10,341 bases of DNA from Planctomycetaceae bacterium (GCA_009783865.1 WRCR01000109.1:1-10341); one strand, 5' to 3'. Positions 1-6,543 are shown, numbered from the stretch's first letter. The notes: a model not told the origin generated them from the letters alone. Program-made: numbers and translations.

Positions 1-52
1 CGACTGTGCCGGTAAATTCAACGACATCTTCTTTTACTTTTTCCTCTGACAT
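1..52 (-). CDS. N-terminus of a small protein, possibly translation initiation factor IF-1 (partial)
   Basis: Only the first 17 codons lie in the window; the gene continues past position 1. They read MSEEKVKEDVVEFTGTV. An acidic, lysine-rich start leading into a 'V-E-F-x-G-T-V' strand is what the first OB-fold strand of IF-1 looks like (IF-1 proteins usually have I-E-x-x-G-T-V at this point). IF-1 binds the 30S A site during initiation. The start is supported by a GGAG ribosome binding site about 9 nt upstream and a strong promoter at 102-130. The gene follows the DUF1207 gene on the same strand but appears to have its own promoter. Seventeen residues are too few for a firm name; any small OB-fold protein could start this way. 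Confidence 0.4.
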   Translation of the reverse strand, partial: MSEEKVKEDVVEFTGTV

Positions 53-101
53 AAATTTTCTCTCCGTCCTGTTTCATCTCAAAATGTATCCTAACGCATT
101 T

Positions 102-129
102 ATTATAACAGATATTTTTTATTTTTCAA
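102..129 (-). promoter_or_regulatory. Extended -10 promoter for the gene starting at 52
   Basis: On the minus strand, TGTTATAAT (110 to 102) is a perfect TATAAT -10 box with a TGn extension. TTGAAA at 129-124 matches five of six -35 positions, with a 16-bp spacer. Transcription would start near 95, leaving a leader of about 43 nt. The promoter begins only a few bases beyond the DUF1207 stop codon. Confidence 0.6.
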
Positions 130-136
130 TTACACA

Positions 137-1072
137 TTAGAAATCATACCAGATACCGAAGCCGACCTTATGTTCCCGCTTTGCGATGTGTTCATACTGT
201 TCACTAACGCCTCCGAAGTATTGGAAGCCAAGCCGAAGTATTTGATTCCGATGTCCTTTCCATTGCCAGCCGGCTTGAAAACAAATACTGCCGTCATAAT
301 TATGTTCCTGCAAGAGCAGAACATTTACGGCGGCAAACGGCGTTCCGCGTCCATAGTTTGCCGGATACACCGGTGAGTATTCCATACCGAATTGAAAGTG
401 CCACGGTCTTGTCTGTTCACCCGTACAGAACGCATAATCCGCTTCAGCATAAAGACGGAATGAAGGATGAAATCGGTATGAAGCACCGAGCAGCCATGCT
501 TCACGAACATAGTTGATGCGGTTATGCGGAACTCCTGCCGCTTGCAGGCGCAAAATACGTTCATCGCCCAAATGGGAACTGACGTGATAATATCCCGTCT
601 TGAATTGCCAGATTGCATTTCCGAATGTCAGCGGCATACCGGCGCGAAAGTCCGCTGCGTCTACATCCCGGTCGTTTTCAAAATCAAGCCGCAGGTGTGA
701 CGAACCTTCTATGTCGATTTGAAAACCTTCAGGAAAAAACGGATTCTTGTTTCCATAGCGCAGCAAGCCGAATCTGCCGCCGAGAGTTATATCCCAAATG
801 TTGTCAATGTCTCTATCGTTATTGAAAACACTTGCAAGCCGGGACTCGTTCACACCGGCGAGATAATTCGGGTAGATGAATCCGTCGGGAAACATCCGCC
901 AAGCATGCGGCTGCACAACGATGCCCGGTTGTTCCTTCGAAGCATCAGCGTACTTTTTGAGAAATCCGTCGTTGCAACTGAGTAACTTTGAAGGAGCATT
1001 GTCATCGCCGGCATATATTGCCGTTGATGACAATGCTAGTAACACCGAGATAAAAACAAATGAACGCAGCAT
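137..1072 (-). CDS. DUF1207 family outer-membrane-type protein
   Basis: This 311-residue protein is a clear DUF1207 member, a family of unknown function concentrated in Planctomycetota. Residues 1-21 form a signal peptide (hydrophobic core 5-19, cleavage near Y-A-G). The family landmarks are present in order: F-P-D-G-F-I-Y with Y-L-A-G (61-73), L-G-G-R-x-G-L-L-R-Y-G (97-107), D-I-E-G (120-123), the most recognisable block G-Y-Y-H-x-S-S-H-L-G-D-E (160-171), I-N-Y-V-R (186-190), Y-A-E-A-D-Y-A-F (208-215), Q-A-G-W-Q-W (266-271) and a terminal G-I-W-Y-D-F. Alternating aromatic strands and a C-terminal phenylalanine suggest an outer-membrane beta-barrel (inference). The length is normal. The start has an AGAGG ribosome binding site 7 nt upstream and a promoter at 1102-1130. 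The gene is probably monocistronic. Substrate and role are unknown. Confidence 0.9.
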   Translation of the reverse strand: MLRSFVFISVLLALSSTAIYAGDDNAPSKLLSCNDGFLKKYADASKEQPGIVVQPHAWRMFPDGFIYPNYLAGVNESRLASVFNNDRDIDNIWDITLGGRFGLLRYGNKNPFFPEGFQIDIEGSSHLRLDFENDRDVDAADFRAGMPLTFGNAIWQFKTGYYHVSSHLGDERILRLQAAGVPHNRINYVREAWLLGASYRFHPSFRLYAEADYAFCTGEQTRPWHFQFGMEYSPVYPANYGRGTPFAAVNVLLLQEHNYDGSICFQAGWQWKGHRNQILRLGFQYFGGVSEQYEHIAKREHKVGFGIWYDF

Positions 1073-1101
1073 ATTTGCCTCTTACCGTGAAAATGATTTG
1101 G

Positions 1102-1130
1102 ATAATAACAATTTTCCAAATTCACAGCAA
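1102..1130 (-). promoter_or_regulatory. Extended -10 promoter for the DUF1207 gene
   Basis: Minus-strand TGTTATTAT (1110 to 1102) gives a TATTAT -10 box with a TGn extension. TTGCTG at 1130-1125 is a weak -35, 17 bp away. Transcription would start near 1095, about 23 nt before the start codon at 1072. Confidence 0.5.
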
Positions 1131-1138
1131 GGGCAGAA

Positions 1139-1182
1139 TGAGTGGCGAGTTGCGAGTTTTATTGTTCACAACTCGCCACTCA
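1139..1182 (-). repeat. 14-bp perfect inverted repeat after the SEC-C/TPR gene
   Basis: TGAGTGGCGAGTTG (1139-1152) is the exact reverse complement of 1169-1182, with a 16-base loop. The left arm and loop also contain a loose heptamer repeat, GAGTGGC-GAGTTGC-GAGTTTT. It begins at the base after the TAG stop codon of the minus-strand gene. The RNA would form a stable hairpin that could end or protect the transcript, but no run of U follows it, so it is not a textbook intrinsic terminator. It could also be a copy of a dispersed intergenic palindromic element. Confidence 0.7.
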
Positions 1183-3345
1183 CTATTCCGGTATCCAAAG
1201 TTTTTTGGCAGGAGCGGACTGTTCCTGCGGACTGTCTGAAGTCCAAAGTTTGTCCGGCATTTCCGGTGCTTCTTCTTCCGGCGGGTAAAAATGTTCCGCT
1301 ACCGGTGTGCCGTCTGGATGTATCAATCCGAGTTGCACAAGCAGATTATCCAAAGCCCGCATTACATGTTCATTGTTGCCGTAATTTTCCGTCAGATATT
1401 GAAGCACATCGTATGTTTCTTTGTACTGCCGAAGTTCAATACGCACCGGTATTTCATAAAGGCACCAGCCGGCATCACTGGCTTTCTGCTCCGCTGATTC
1501 CGTCTTTGCTTTCAAAATCCAATCCAGGGTCTTTTCAAACTGCCCGACTTTTTGCGTCGCAAGAATCAGCGAATCAAAAGCAAGGACCCGTGCTTGCGGC
1601 AGCGCGTCATCCGCAGGACGATTAAGTATTTCCTCCGCAAATCGAATCATAGCCCGCGATTCCTTCATTACTGAAACGACCTGAAGTCCTTCGACCAAAA
1701 TCGACAGCAGCATCTTTTCGACCTCAAAACGATGCCAACGCCAGACCGGCAGGTCATCGAGTTGCGATAATTGCTCCTCTTCGCCTTCCAATACCGCTAT
1801 GGTATCGTGAGTCGGCAAGTTCAAACGGCGGCGCAGTTTATCAGTTTGTTTTTCTCCTGTTGCTTCGTCAAGCCAATGCTCGAATATCTCGATGACCGCA
1901 AGAAGACGGATTTTGTACTCCGGCAATGCAGCGGTTTCAAGCGGCGTTTTACCGTCAAGGAATCCAAAAGGACGGTTCAATACCTTTTCGGTAAAGTTCT
2001 TCTCGAAGTATTCTTCCTTCATGCGCTGCAGCATTTCAGGAGACGGCAGGTTTTTCTTTGATGTGAAACAGTATCGCGGTTTGATCTGGTGCAGAGTCCG
2101 TGAGAACTTCCGCTGATTCGCCAATCTAACCGGCGGAGCAACGAAGTTATCGCCAAGTGCTTCCTTTAAAGTACGTTCCACTTCTTCGCGGTCGTCTTCA
2201 AGCAGTTGCGGAATTTCAATGCGGGCATCGCGGTCGGTCTCTTTACCGAACAGCATCAAGGAAATTATCTGAGACGCTGCGGTATCATAATTGATTTCAA
2301 CATCTTCCGCAGGAAACGGTTTGTCTGACATGACAAACGCTCCAATCGGCACAACTACTCCGCTGCGGGTGAACATGGCGGGGTCTATTTTCACACTGTG
2401 AAAGCGCGGCGACGAGAGAATCGATTCATGCGCTTCAACAGCGTCGTTGATTTTATATTCGGCGTAGGACATTTCCATGTCATCGCCGAGCAGTCCCGGA
2501 TTCATAAATAAGCAAGCCGCTTCCGCATCGACTGCATCTTCAAAGGCGGTGTTCGGCAACGCAGCGAACTGCTTCAGATATTCCATACCTTTTTCAATAT
2601 CGAGAAGCCAAAGATAAACGGCGGCTATTGTCCGTAAAATATTCGCCCACTGCGGAACATAAGGAATGAGCGATTCAAATTTCGCAAGTCCCTGCTTCCA
2701 GCGCATTAACGAAATCAATTCTATTGCTTCTTCAAACTGTTCTTTAGCGGGGAAATCTTCGGGACTGTACTGGTCGAACATCATATCCCGCAACTGTACC
2801 GGAATATCGCTAAACGAAGAAGCCCGATAAAGCAAGGCGTTTGCCTGGTCTTGAATAGTCGGGAAGGACTTAAGCCGATTGCCCAGCGCAACCGCCGGAA
2901 TAACATGTCCCCGCATTAGCATCAGGGAGCCGATTTGCAAGGCGGCACCGATAACAGAACTGTGCGCCGTTCCTTCTTTTGCACGCTCAAAAGCATCAAT
3001 GATTTCGGAAAGAGCATCTTTGAGCGAACCGGTCATTGCAAGGGCAATAGCATATTCTGAAGCGGCAACGGGGTTATCAGGTTCACGGTCAAGAAATTCT
3101 TTGGAGAGAGACAGTGCGTCGTCCCAGCGTCCTTGTGTTCGGAACACGGTGAGTTTTGCGGCTGTCAAACAGGCGCAGTTCGGATGGTTCTTTTCGAGGT
3201 TTTCGATAAAGCTCAAGCAGGAGCCGGTTTGATTGGATTCAAAGAGACGTTCAATCTGTTCGATTTCTTTGACCATGTCGGGACAGCAGAAGCGGATTTT
3301 CTTTTCACGACCGCCGGGACAGAGCGAATAAGGGTCTAATGCCAT
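1183..3345 (-). CDS. Large TPR-like protein with an N-terminal SEC-C-like zinc motif
   Basis: This is a 720-residue cytoplasmic protein with no signal peptide or membrane segment. Residues 9-21 (C-P-G-G-R-E-K-K-I-R-F-C-C) match the SEC-C zinc motif (typical C-P-C-G-S-G-K-K-x-x-x-C-C) except that the second cysteine is glycine. Residues about 38-290 are helical, TPR-like repeats: R-W-D-D-A-L-S-L-S-K-E-F-L, then G-S-L-K-D-A-L-S-E and similar. The middle (about 340-480) and the C-terminal half are mixed and helical and not recognised; residues about 560-690 again look TPR-like. The tail is acidic and proline-rich. SEC-C motifs occur in SecA and many otherwise unrelated proteins, where they bind zinc and mediate contacts, so this is probably a scaffold or adaptor (inference). 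The start at 3345 places the motif at the extreme N-terminus but has no clear ribosome binding site. Nothing in the context gives a specific function. Confidence 0.75.
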   Translation of the reverse strand: MALDPYSLCPGGREKKIRFCCPDMVKEIEQIERLFESNQTGSCLSFIENLEKNHPNCACLTAAKLTVFRTQGRWDDALSLSKEFLDREPDNPVAASEYAIALAMTGSLKDALSEIIDAFERAKEGTAHSSVIGAALQIGSLMLMRGHVIPAVALGNRLKSFPTIQDQANALLYRASSFSDIPVQLRDMMFDQYSPEDFPAKEQFEEAIELISLMRWKQGLAKFESLIPYVPQWANILRTIAAVYLWLLDIEKGMEYLKQFAALPNTAFEDAVDAEAACLFMNPGLLGDDMEMSYAEYKINDAVEAHESILSSPRFHSVKIDPAMFTRSGVVVPIGAFVMSDKPFPAEDVEINYDTAASQIISLMLFGKETDRDARIEIPQLLEDDREEVERTLKEALGDNFVAPPVRLANQRKFSRTLHQIKPRYCFTSKKNLPSPEMLQRMKEEYFEKNFTEKVLNRPFGFLDGKTPLETAALPEYKIRLLAVIEIFEHWLDEATGEKQTDKLRRRLNLPTHDTIAVLEGEEEQLSQLDDLPVWRWHRFEVEKMLLSILVEGLQVVSVMKESRAMIRFAEEILNRPADDALPQARVLAFDSLILATQKVGQFEKTLDWILKAKTESAEQKASDAGWCLYEIPVRIELRQYKETYDVLQYLTENYGNNEHVMRALDNLLVQLGLIHPDGTPVAEHFYPPEEEAPEMPDKLWTSDSPQEQSAPAKKLWIPE

Positions 3346-3417
3346 TGAATTAAATTAGTAGGAGGATTGTTGGTTAGGATAAATATCGTTAGACGAACAC
3401 CATTTTCGTTTTTACGT

Positions 3418-3431
3418 TTCTCGTAAGAGAA
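3418..3431. promoter_or_regulatory. Palindrome over the predicted minus-strand transcription start
   Basis: TTCTC-GTAA-GAGAA is a perfect 5-bp inverted repeat with a 4-base centre. It lies just downstream of the -10 box at 3433-3438, where transcription towards the SEC-C/TPR gene should begin. A dimeric repressor site is possible. No T-run follows, so it is not a terminator. Confidence 0.3.
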
Positions 3432-3432
3432 C

Positions 3433-3441
3433 ATTCTAACA
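3433..3441 (-). promoter_or_regulatory. Extended -10 promoter for the SEC-C/TPR gene
   Basis: Minus-strand TGTTAGAAT (3441 to 3433) gives TAGAAT (five of six matches) with a TGn extension. There is no recognisable -35. Transcription would start near 3426, giving a leader of about 80 nt before the start codon at 3345. Confidence 0.45.
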
Positions 3442-3489
3442 CAACTTTGGGATAAAAACTATAGGGGGTACAGAGGCGACAATATTGCC

Positions 3490-3509
3490 GGTGCGTGAAG
3501 GTGCGTGAA
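3490..3509 (+). repeat. Perfect 10-bp tandem repeat in the divergent intergenic region
   Basis: GGTGCGTGAA occurs twice back to back (3490-3499 and 3500-3509). The 10-bp period places both copies on the same face of the helix. It lies between the two divergent transcription units, upstream of the candidate promoters for both. It could be a regulator site or a chance duplication. Confidence 0.5.
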
Positions 3510-3527
3510 CATCAATCTTTATGGGTA

Positions 3528-3555
3528 TTGCAATTTCGTAATTTTCGTGTAATAT
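3528..3555 (+). promoter_or_regulatory. Weak candidate promoter for the 3614-5268 operon
   Basis: TTGCAA (3528-3533) and TAATAT (3550-3555) are 16 bp apart; TATAAA at 3553-3558 is an alternative -10 box. Transcription would start near 3562, about 50 nt before the start codon at 3614. The match is modest, but nothing better precedes the operon. Confidence 0.3.
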
Positions 3556-3613
3556 AAATAGAAGCAGAAAAGGCGGACAAATACAAATAACAGCTCATTC
3601 CGCAGGGAACGGG

Positions 3614-4294
3614 TTGAACAGATATAATTATGACTACAGAGTTACACAACTGCGTTTTATGGCAACACATATTTTTGCGTCTTGCAAGGCAACAGGAGAT
3701 GATTACCCGTTCGTTAAAGTGCGTCTGCCGAACTTGAACGAAAAAGAGTACGAGGTATTTATCGGTTGGTTTAACGGCAGTGTGTTGGAAACCGGATTGA
3801 TAAATACCGGCGAGTTCATAATAGAAAAACTTTCGGTAAGCGAAATGGAAATAGAAGAACGGCGGGCACACGTCGATGCTCTCGCTTTTTATGACGGAGA
3901 AATAGGAAAAAACTGCTCATCCGCTGCCGCAAAAACTCTGGAAAAAATCTTTACCGCAGCAACCAACTTCCGGGGAACATTTCCGCCAGCGGAAACACCG
4001 GCGCAAATACAGAGAAGAAGGCAGGTATCCAGTGTTTTGAACGTTTTACATTCCCATATTTTAGCCGGTAAAATAAAATTGCCGACAAGCGGAAAAGAAA
4101 ATCGGCGATGGATTCTTCGTCAAAACCTGCAAATAAAACTTGACGTTAAAACGCTGAAGAAGTACCGCAAAGCCGGTGAAAAAATAATACTGTCAGACGA
4201 CAGTATTATCGGTGTTGACATACAGGGGCGGGCATGGTGGCAGCCCTCTGAAAAAAGTAAAAACGTTTTTTATCTTCTCGGCAAGATGGATTAA
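3614..4294 (+). CDS. Unrecognised protein, first gene of the operon with a DNA glycosylase
   Basis: I do not recognise this 226-residue protein. It is soluble, with no signal peptide or membrane segment. The N-terminal half has beta-rich stretches (V-K-V-R-L-P-N, Y-E-V-F-I-G-W-F-N-G) followed by a charged helix (about 70-95). The C-terminal half is basic (Q-R-R-R-Q, R-R-W-I-L-R, L-K-K-Y-R-K-A-G-E-K) and ends in short strands (I-I-G-V-D-I-Q-G-R-A-W-W-Q-P). That could suit nucleic-acid binding, but this is speculation. The TTG start at 3614 has an AGGGA ribosome binding site 6-7 nt upstream; an in-frame ATG at 3659 lacks one and would give 211 residues. Only 17 nt separate it from the glycosylase gene, so the two are probably cotranscribed. 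Nucleotides 4184-4209 inside the gene form a perfect hairpin. Confidence 0.65.
   Translation: MNRYNYDYRVTQLRFMATHIFASCKATGDDYPFVKVRLPNLNEKEYEVFIGWFNGSVLETGLINTGEFIIEKLSVSEMEIEERRAHVDALAFYDGEIGKNCSSAAAKTLEKIFTAATNFRGTFPPAETPAQIQRRRQVSSVLNVLHSHILAGKIKLPTSGKENRRWILRQNLQIKLDVKTLKKYRKAGEKIILSDDSIIGVDIQGRAWWQPSEKSKNVFYLLGKMD
4184..4209 (+). repeat. 11-bp perfect inverted repeat inside a coding region
   Basis: ATAATACTGTC (4184-4194) and its exact reverse complement (4199-4209) flank a 4-base loop, AGAC. It falls within the codons for I-I-L-S-D-D-S-I-I of the 226-residue protein, about 100 nt before the glycosylase start codon. No T-run follows it. Confidence 0.75.
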
Positions 4295-4311
4295 AAAGGA
4301 ATAATACAGTC

Positions 4312-5268
4312 ATGAGTATCATTCGTCAGGTATTTGACTCTCTGCAAAGTTTTTATGCTGACAAGCCGCCGATGGTCTGGTGGCCGGAAGACCCGATGGA
4401 AGTTATCGTCGGGGCAGTATTAGTGCAGGGAACAACGTGGACATCAGTTATCAATGTTTTACAAGTCCTTGCAGAAAAAGAACTTCTAAATTTTCGTTCT
4501 CTTGCGGACATTGACGAAGAAGAACTGCTTAAAATTATCCGACCTGTCGGATTGCAGGGACAGAAAGCAAAACGAATCAAAGGCATTGCACAACTTTTTT
4601 TGCATAGTGCTGACGGCAACATCGTCCGCTTCTTTGCGAGAGACCTGCAAGCGGTGCGCCGTGAACTGCTGTCAATCTCCGGTATAGGACCCGGAACAGC
4701 GGACAACATTCTGCTTTACGCCGGGAACTTACCGGTGTATATGCTTGACAATTACACTGTCCGAATTCTTCAGCGTCACAGATACGTTGCTTTGAACGCA
4801 ACCGAAAATACGGTGCGACAGTTCATTCAGCAGGAGTTGCATCTTGGCGACACAGCGCAGGAAGTTCGGCACTTCAGCAATTTCCAAGCATTGATGGTGC
4901 GCACCGGTCGGGAATACTGCACGAAAACGAAACCGAAGTGCGGTTTATGTCCGCTGGTCTCTTTTCTGCCGAAGGAAGGAGCAGTCGGAGTCAGCGAATG
5001 TGTTGTGCAGCCCTGTGAACCGCCGAAGCCGAAACCGCTAAAACAGGAGCAGCCGAAATACGAGCCGCCGATGATAATCGGCGACCCCGAATTAGACGAA
5101 ACAGAGCGCGTAATTTTCGAACAGGTAACGGCGGAGCCGGTGCCGATTGACGATGTAATTGAAAAGAGCGGTCTGCCGGTGCATATTGTTCGTGCGTTGA
5201 TAGCCGTGTTGGAATCACGGAAGATACTCAAGCAGACAGCAGGCAACACTGTCAAACGGATTCTGTGA
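4312..5268 (+). CDS. Endonuclease III-superfamily DNA glycosylase (COG2231/MagIII-like) with C-terminal DprA-type winged helix
   Basis: This 318-residue protein has an HhH-GPD glycosylase domain at residues about 5-220, which should remove damaged or mispaired bases by flipping them from DNA. The helix-hairpin-helix is I-S-G-I-G-P-G-T-A-D (122-131) and the catalytic aspartate is D146 (Y-M-L-D-N-Y-T). The G-A-V-L-V-Q-G-T-T-W block (34-43, Q39) resembles the COG2231 branch that includes archaeal MJ1434-type enzymes and Helicobacter MagIII. The lysine of bifunctional endonuclease III is replaced by G128, so base excision without lyase activity is expected. The cluster motif is C203-x6-C210-x2-C213, but the fourth cysteine position is L219. 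After a Pro/Lys linker (236-253), residues 258-318 match the DprA winged-helix pattern. An AAAGGA ribosome binding site precedes the ATG. It is the second gene of an operon. Confidence 0.85.
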   Translation: MSIIRQVFDSLQSFYADKPPMVWWPEDPMEVIVGAVLVQGTTWTSVINVLQVLAEKELLNFRSLADIDEEELLKIIRPVGLQGQKAKRIKGIAQLFLHSADGNIVRFFARDLQAVRRELLSISGIGPGTADNILLYAGNLPVYMLDNYTVRILQRHRYVALNATENTVRQFIQQELHLGDTAQEVRHFSNFQALMVRTGREYCTKTKPKCGLCPLVSFLPKEGAVGVSECVVQPCEPPKPKPLKQEQPKYEPPMIIGDPELDETERVIFEQVTAEPVPIDDVIEKSGLPVHIVRALIAVLESRKILKQTAGNTVKRIL

Positions 5269-5281
5269 AACAAAAACATTT

Positions 5282-5310
5282 AGCCGGTACTCCGGCTCTT
5301 TGTTTCTTTT
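5282..5310 (+). terminator. Rho-independent terminator after the glycosylase gene
   Basis: AGCCGG-TACT-CCGGCT (5282-5297) is a perfect 6-bp GC-rich stem with a tetraloop, followed by the T-rich CTTTGTTTCTTTT. Flanking AAACAAA and TTTGTTT can extend the pairing. It begins 14 nt after the stop codon and closes the 3614-5268 operon. Confidence 0.65.
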
Positions 5311-5338
5311 GCGATGTTGATTCCGATGATAGAGCGGG

Positions 5339-5367
5339 TTGAGTTTGTCATAATGTTTTTGTAAAAT
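5339..5367 (+). promoter_or_regulatory. Promoter for the DUF58 gene
   Basis: TTGAGT (5339-5344) and TAAAAT (5362-5367) are separated by exactly 17 bp and lie just downstream of the preceding terminator. Transcription would start near 5374, about 83 nt before the GTG at 5457. Confidence 0.5.
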
Positions 5368-5456
5368 AACGTTGATGTTAACTATTGTTGACTCTTTCTT
5401 GCAAATGCGGCTTCAGATTTTGTCTGTGTCCAGCAACTGTTCGAGTTTAATGATAG

Positions 5457-6359
5457 GTGCCGAAAGATTTCATGCTGCGCTCCCAAATAACGATGAACTA
5501 CTCCAGCATATTGATGAACGGTTATCAAGCCGGCGGCAGAGCGGCTTTTTCTGAACCGCCGCGAACCCCGCTGGGAAGTGCCGGTACGCAACTTGCCCGA
5601 ATCGCCGGAAGCAGCGTTGAATTTATGGAACATCGGGAATATCAGCCCGGCGATGACCTGCGGAGAATCGACTGGAATGTTTTCGCCCGCAGTGAAATTC
5701 TGACCGTGAAACAATTCCGCGAAGAGGTTTATCCCAGCGTTGAAGTCCTTCTTGATACTTCCCGTTCAATGCAACTAACCGGCACGAAAAAAGGAGAAGC
5801 CGCTGCGTTTCTCTCCGGTTATCTTTCCGGTGCGGCAGCGGAGTCCCGTTTCGCTTTCCGCTTGTTCACAACGGAAAACCGATGCCGATTGCTGGAACGT
5901 TCTCATCTTGTTCCAACGGAATGGGAGACGCTGCAATTCAATTCCGATGTTTCGCCCTTCGAGGCAATGAAACGTATCTTGCCGAATTGGAAACAGCGTG
6001 GAATCCGAATTTTCGTCAGCGACTTGCTTTTTCCGGCTGAACCGATGTCGGTAATTCCGCTGATTTCCGGCGGAGCGGCCGTTGCGGTTGTGATTCAGTT
6101 GCTGTCGCAGCGGGATGTCAAACCGGATAAGTTCGGACATCTTCGTTTGACGGACAGCGAAAGCGGCGAGGAACTCGAAATGTTCGCCGATGCTCTTTCT
6201 GTAAAGCGGTATGTGGATAATCTCAATCGGCATCAGAGAAATTACGATGAAGCATGCCGCCGCAACGGAGTATTTTTCGTACCGGTGATAGCGGAGGAAT
6301 TTCTCGAAAACAGCATCATTGACGGCTTATTCCGCTGCGGTGTTTTGCGGTTCAATTAA
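5457..6359 (+). CDS. DUF58 domain protein (vWA-like, MoxR-associated family)
   Basis: This protein, up to 300 residues long, carries the DUF58 signature: E-H-R-E-Y-Q-P-G-D-D-x-R-R-I-D-W-N-V-F-A-R (58-78), then V-K-Q-F-R-E-E (84-90). Next is a vWA-like metal site, L-L-D-T-S-R-S-M (98-105), an intact D-x-S-x-S MIDAS motif, with a further acidic F-V-S-D-L strand at 186-190. DUF58 proteins usually sit beside MoxR AAA+ ATPases and are thought to work with them in folding or activating partner proteins, often at the envelope. No MoxR gene is in this window. There is no membrane segment, as in the short form of the family. The start is uncertain: the GTG at 5457 directly follows an in-frame stop and lacks a good ribosome binding site; ATGs at 5472, 5493 and 5514 are alternatives, and conservation begins after residue 40. 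Confidence 0.85.
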   Translation: MPKDFMLRSQITMNYSSILMNGYQAGGRAAFSEPPRTPLGSAGTQLARIAGSSVEFMEHREYQPGDDLRRIDWNVFARSEILTVKQFREEVYPSVEVLLDTSRSMQLTGTKKGEAAAFLSGYLSGAAAESRFAFRLFTTENRCRLLERSHLVPTEWETLQFNSDVSPFEAMKRILPNWKQRGIRIFVSDLLFPAEPMSVIPLISGGAAVAVVIQLLSQRDVKPDKFGHLRLTDSESGEELEMFADALSVKRYVDNLNRHQRNYDEACRRNGVFFVPVIAEEFLENSIIDGLFRCGVLRFN

Positions 6360-6380
6360 CGGGCAATGCCGACCGCCGTT

Positions 6381-6419
6381 AAAGTTGGCAAGGACAAAAA
6401 GTGCCGCTTTGATTTTTTT
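6381..6419 (+). terminator. Candidate rho-independent terminator after DUF58
   Basis: AAAG and GGCA (6381-6384, 6387-6390) pair with TGCC and CTTT (6402-6405, 6407-6410), forming an interrupted stem. It is followed directly by GA and seven Ts (6413-6419). More A and T runs (6421-6446) could form a second weak stem. The feature lies 22 nt after the DUF58 stop codon. Confidence 0.45.
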
Positions 6420-6467
6420 CAAAAAAACTCGTCTTTTTTGTTTTTTCCCTATTTACCAAAGATTTTT

Positions 6468-6476
6468 TGTTATAAT
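6468..6476 (+). promoter_or_regulatory. Extended -10 promoter upstream of broken small frames
   Basis: TGTTATAAT is a perfect -10 box with a TGn extension, identical to the one at 102-110. No -35 is evident. Transcription would start near 6483, about 60 nt before the ATG at 6544. A promoter of this quality suggests that the following 370 bases are, or recently were, a real transcription unit. Confidence 0.5.
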
Positions 6477-6543
6477 ACACGGAAACGCGGGTTTTTCCTT
6501 TACGGCATTTCTAAACCATTAAATTCAAAGAAAGTGTAACTCC

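Noticed and set aside
876..1625. 249-codon plus-strand open frame
   Set aside because: It runs antisense through two well-supported minus-strand genes and the hairpin between them, has no ribosome binding site, and its translation is compositionally odd with no recognisable domain.
4827..5279. 150-codon minus-strand open frame
   Set aside because: It is entirely antisense to the glycosylase gene, whose cluster motif and winged helix are read from the plus strand. Its Ser/Gly/Cys-rich translation is typical of a shadow frame.
6386..6405. Sigma-54-like promoter (TTGGCA ... TGC)
   Set aside because: The GG-to-GC distance is 16 bp, not the required 12 bp.
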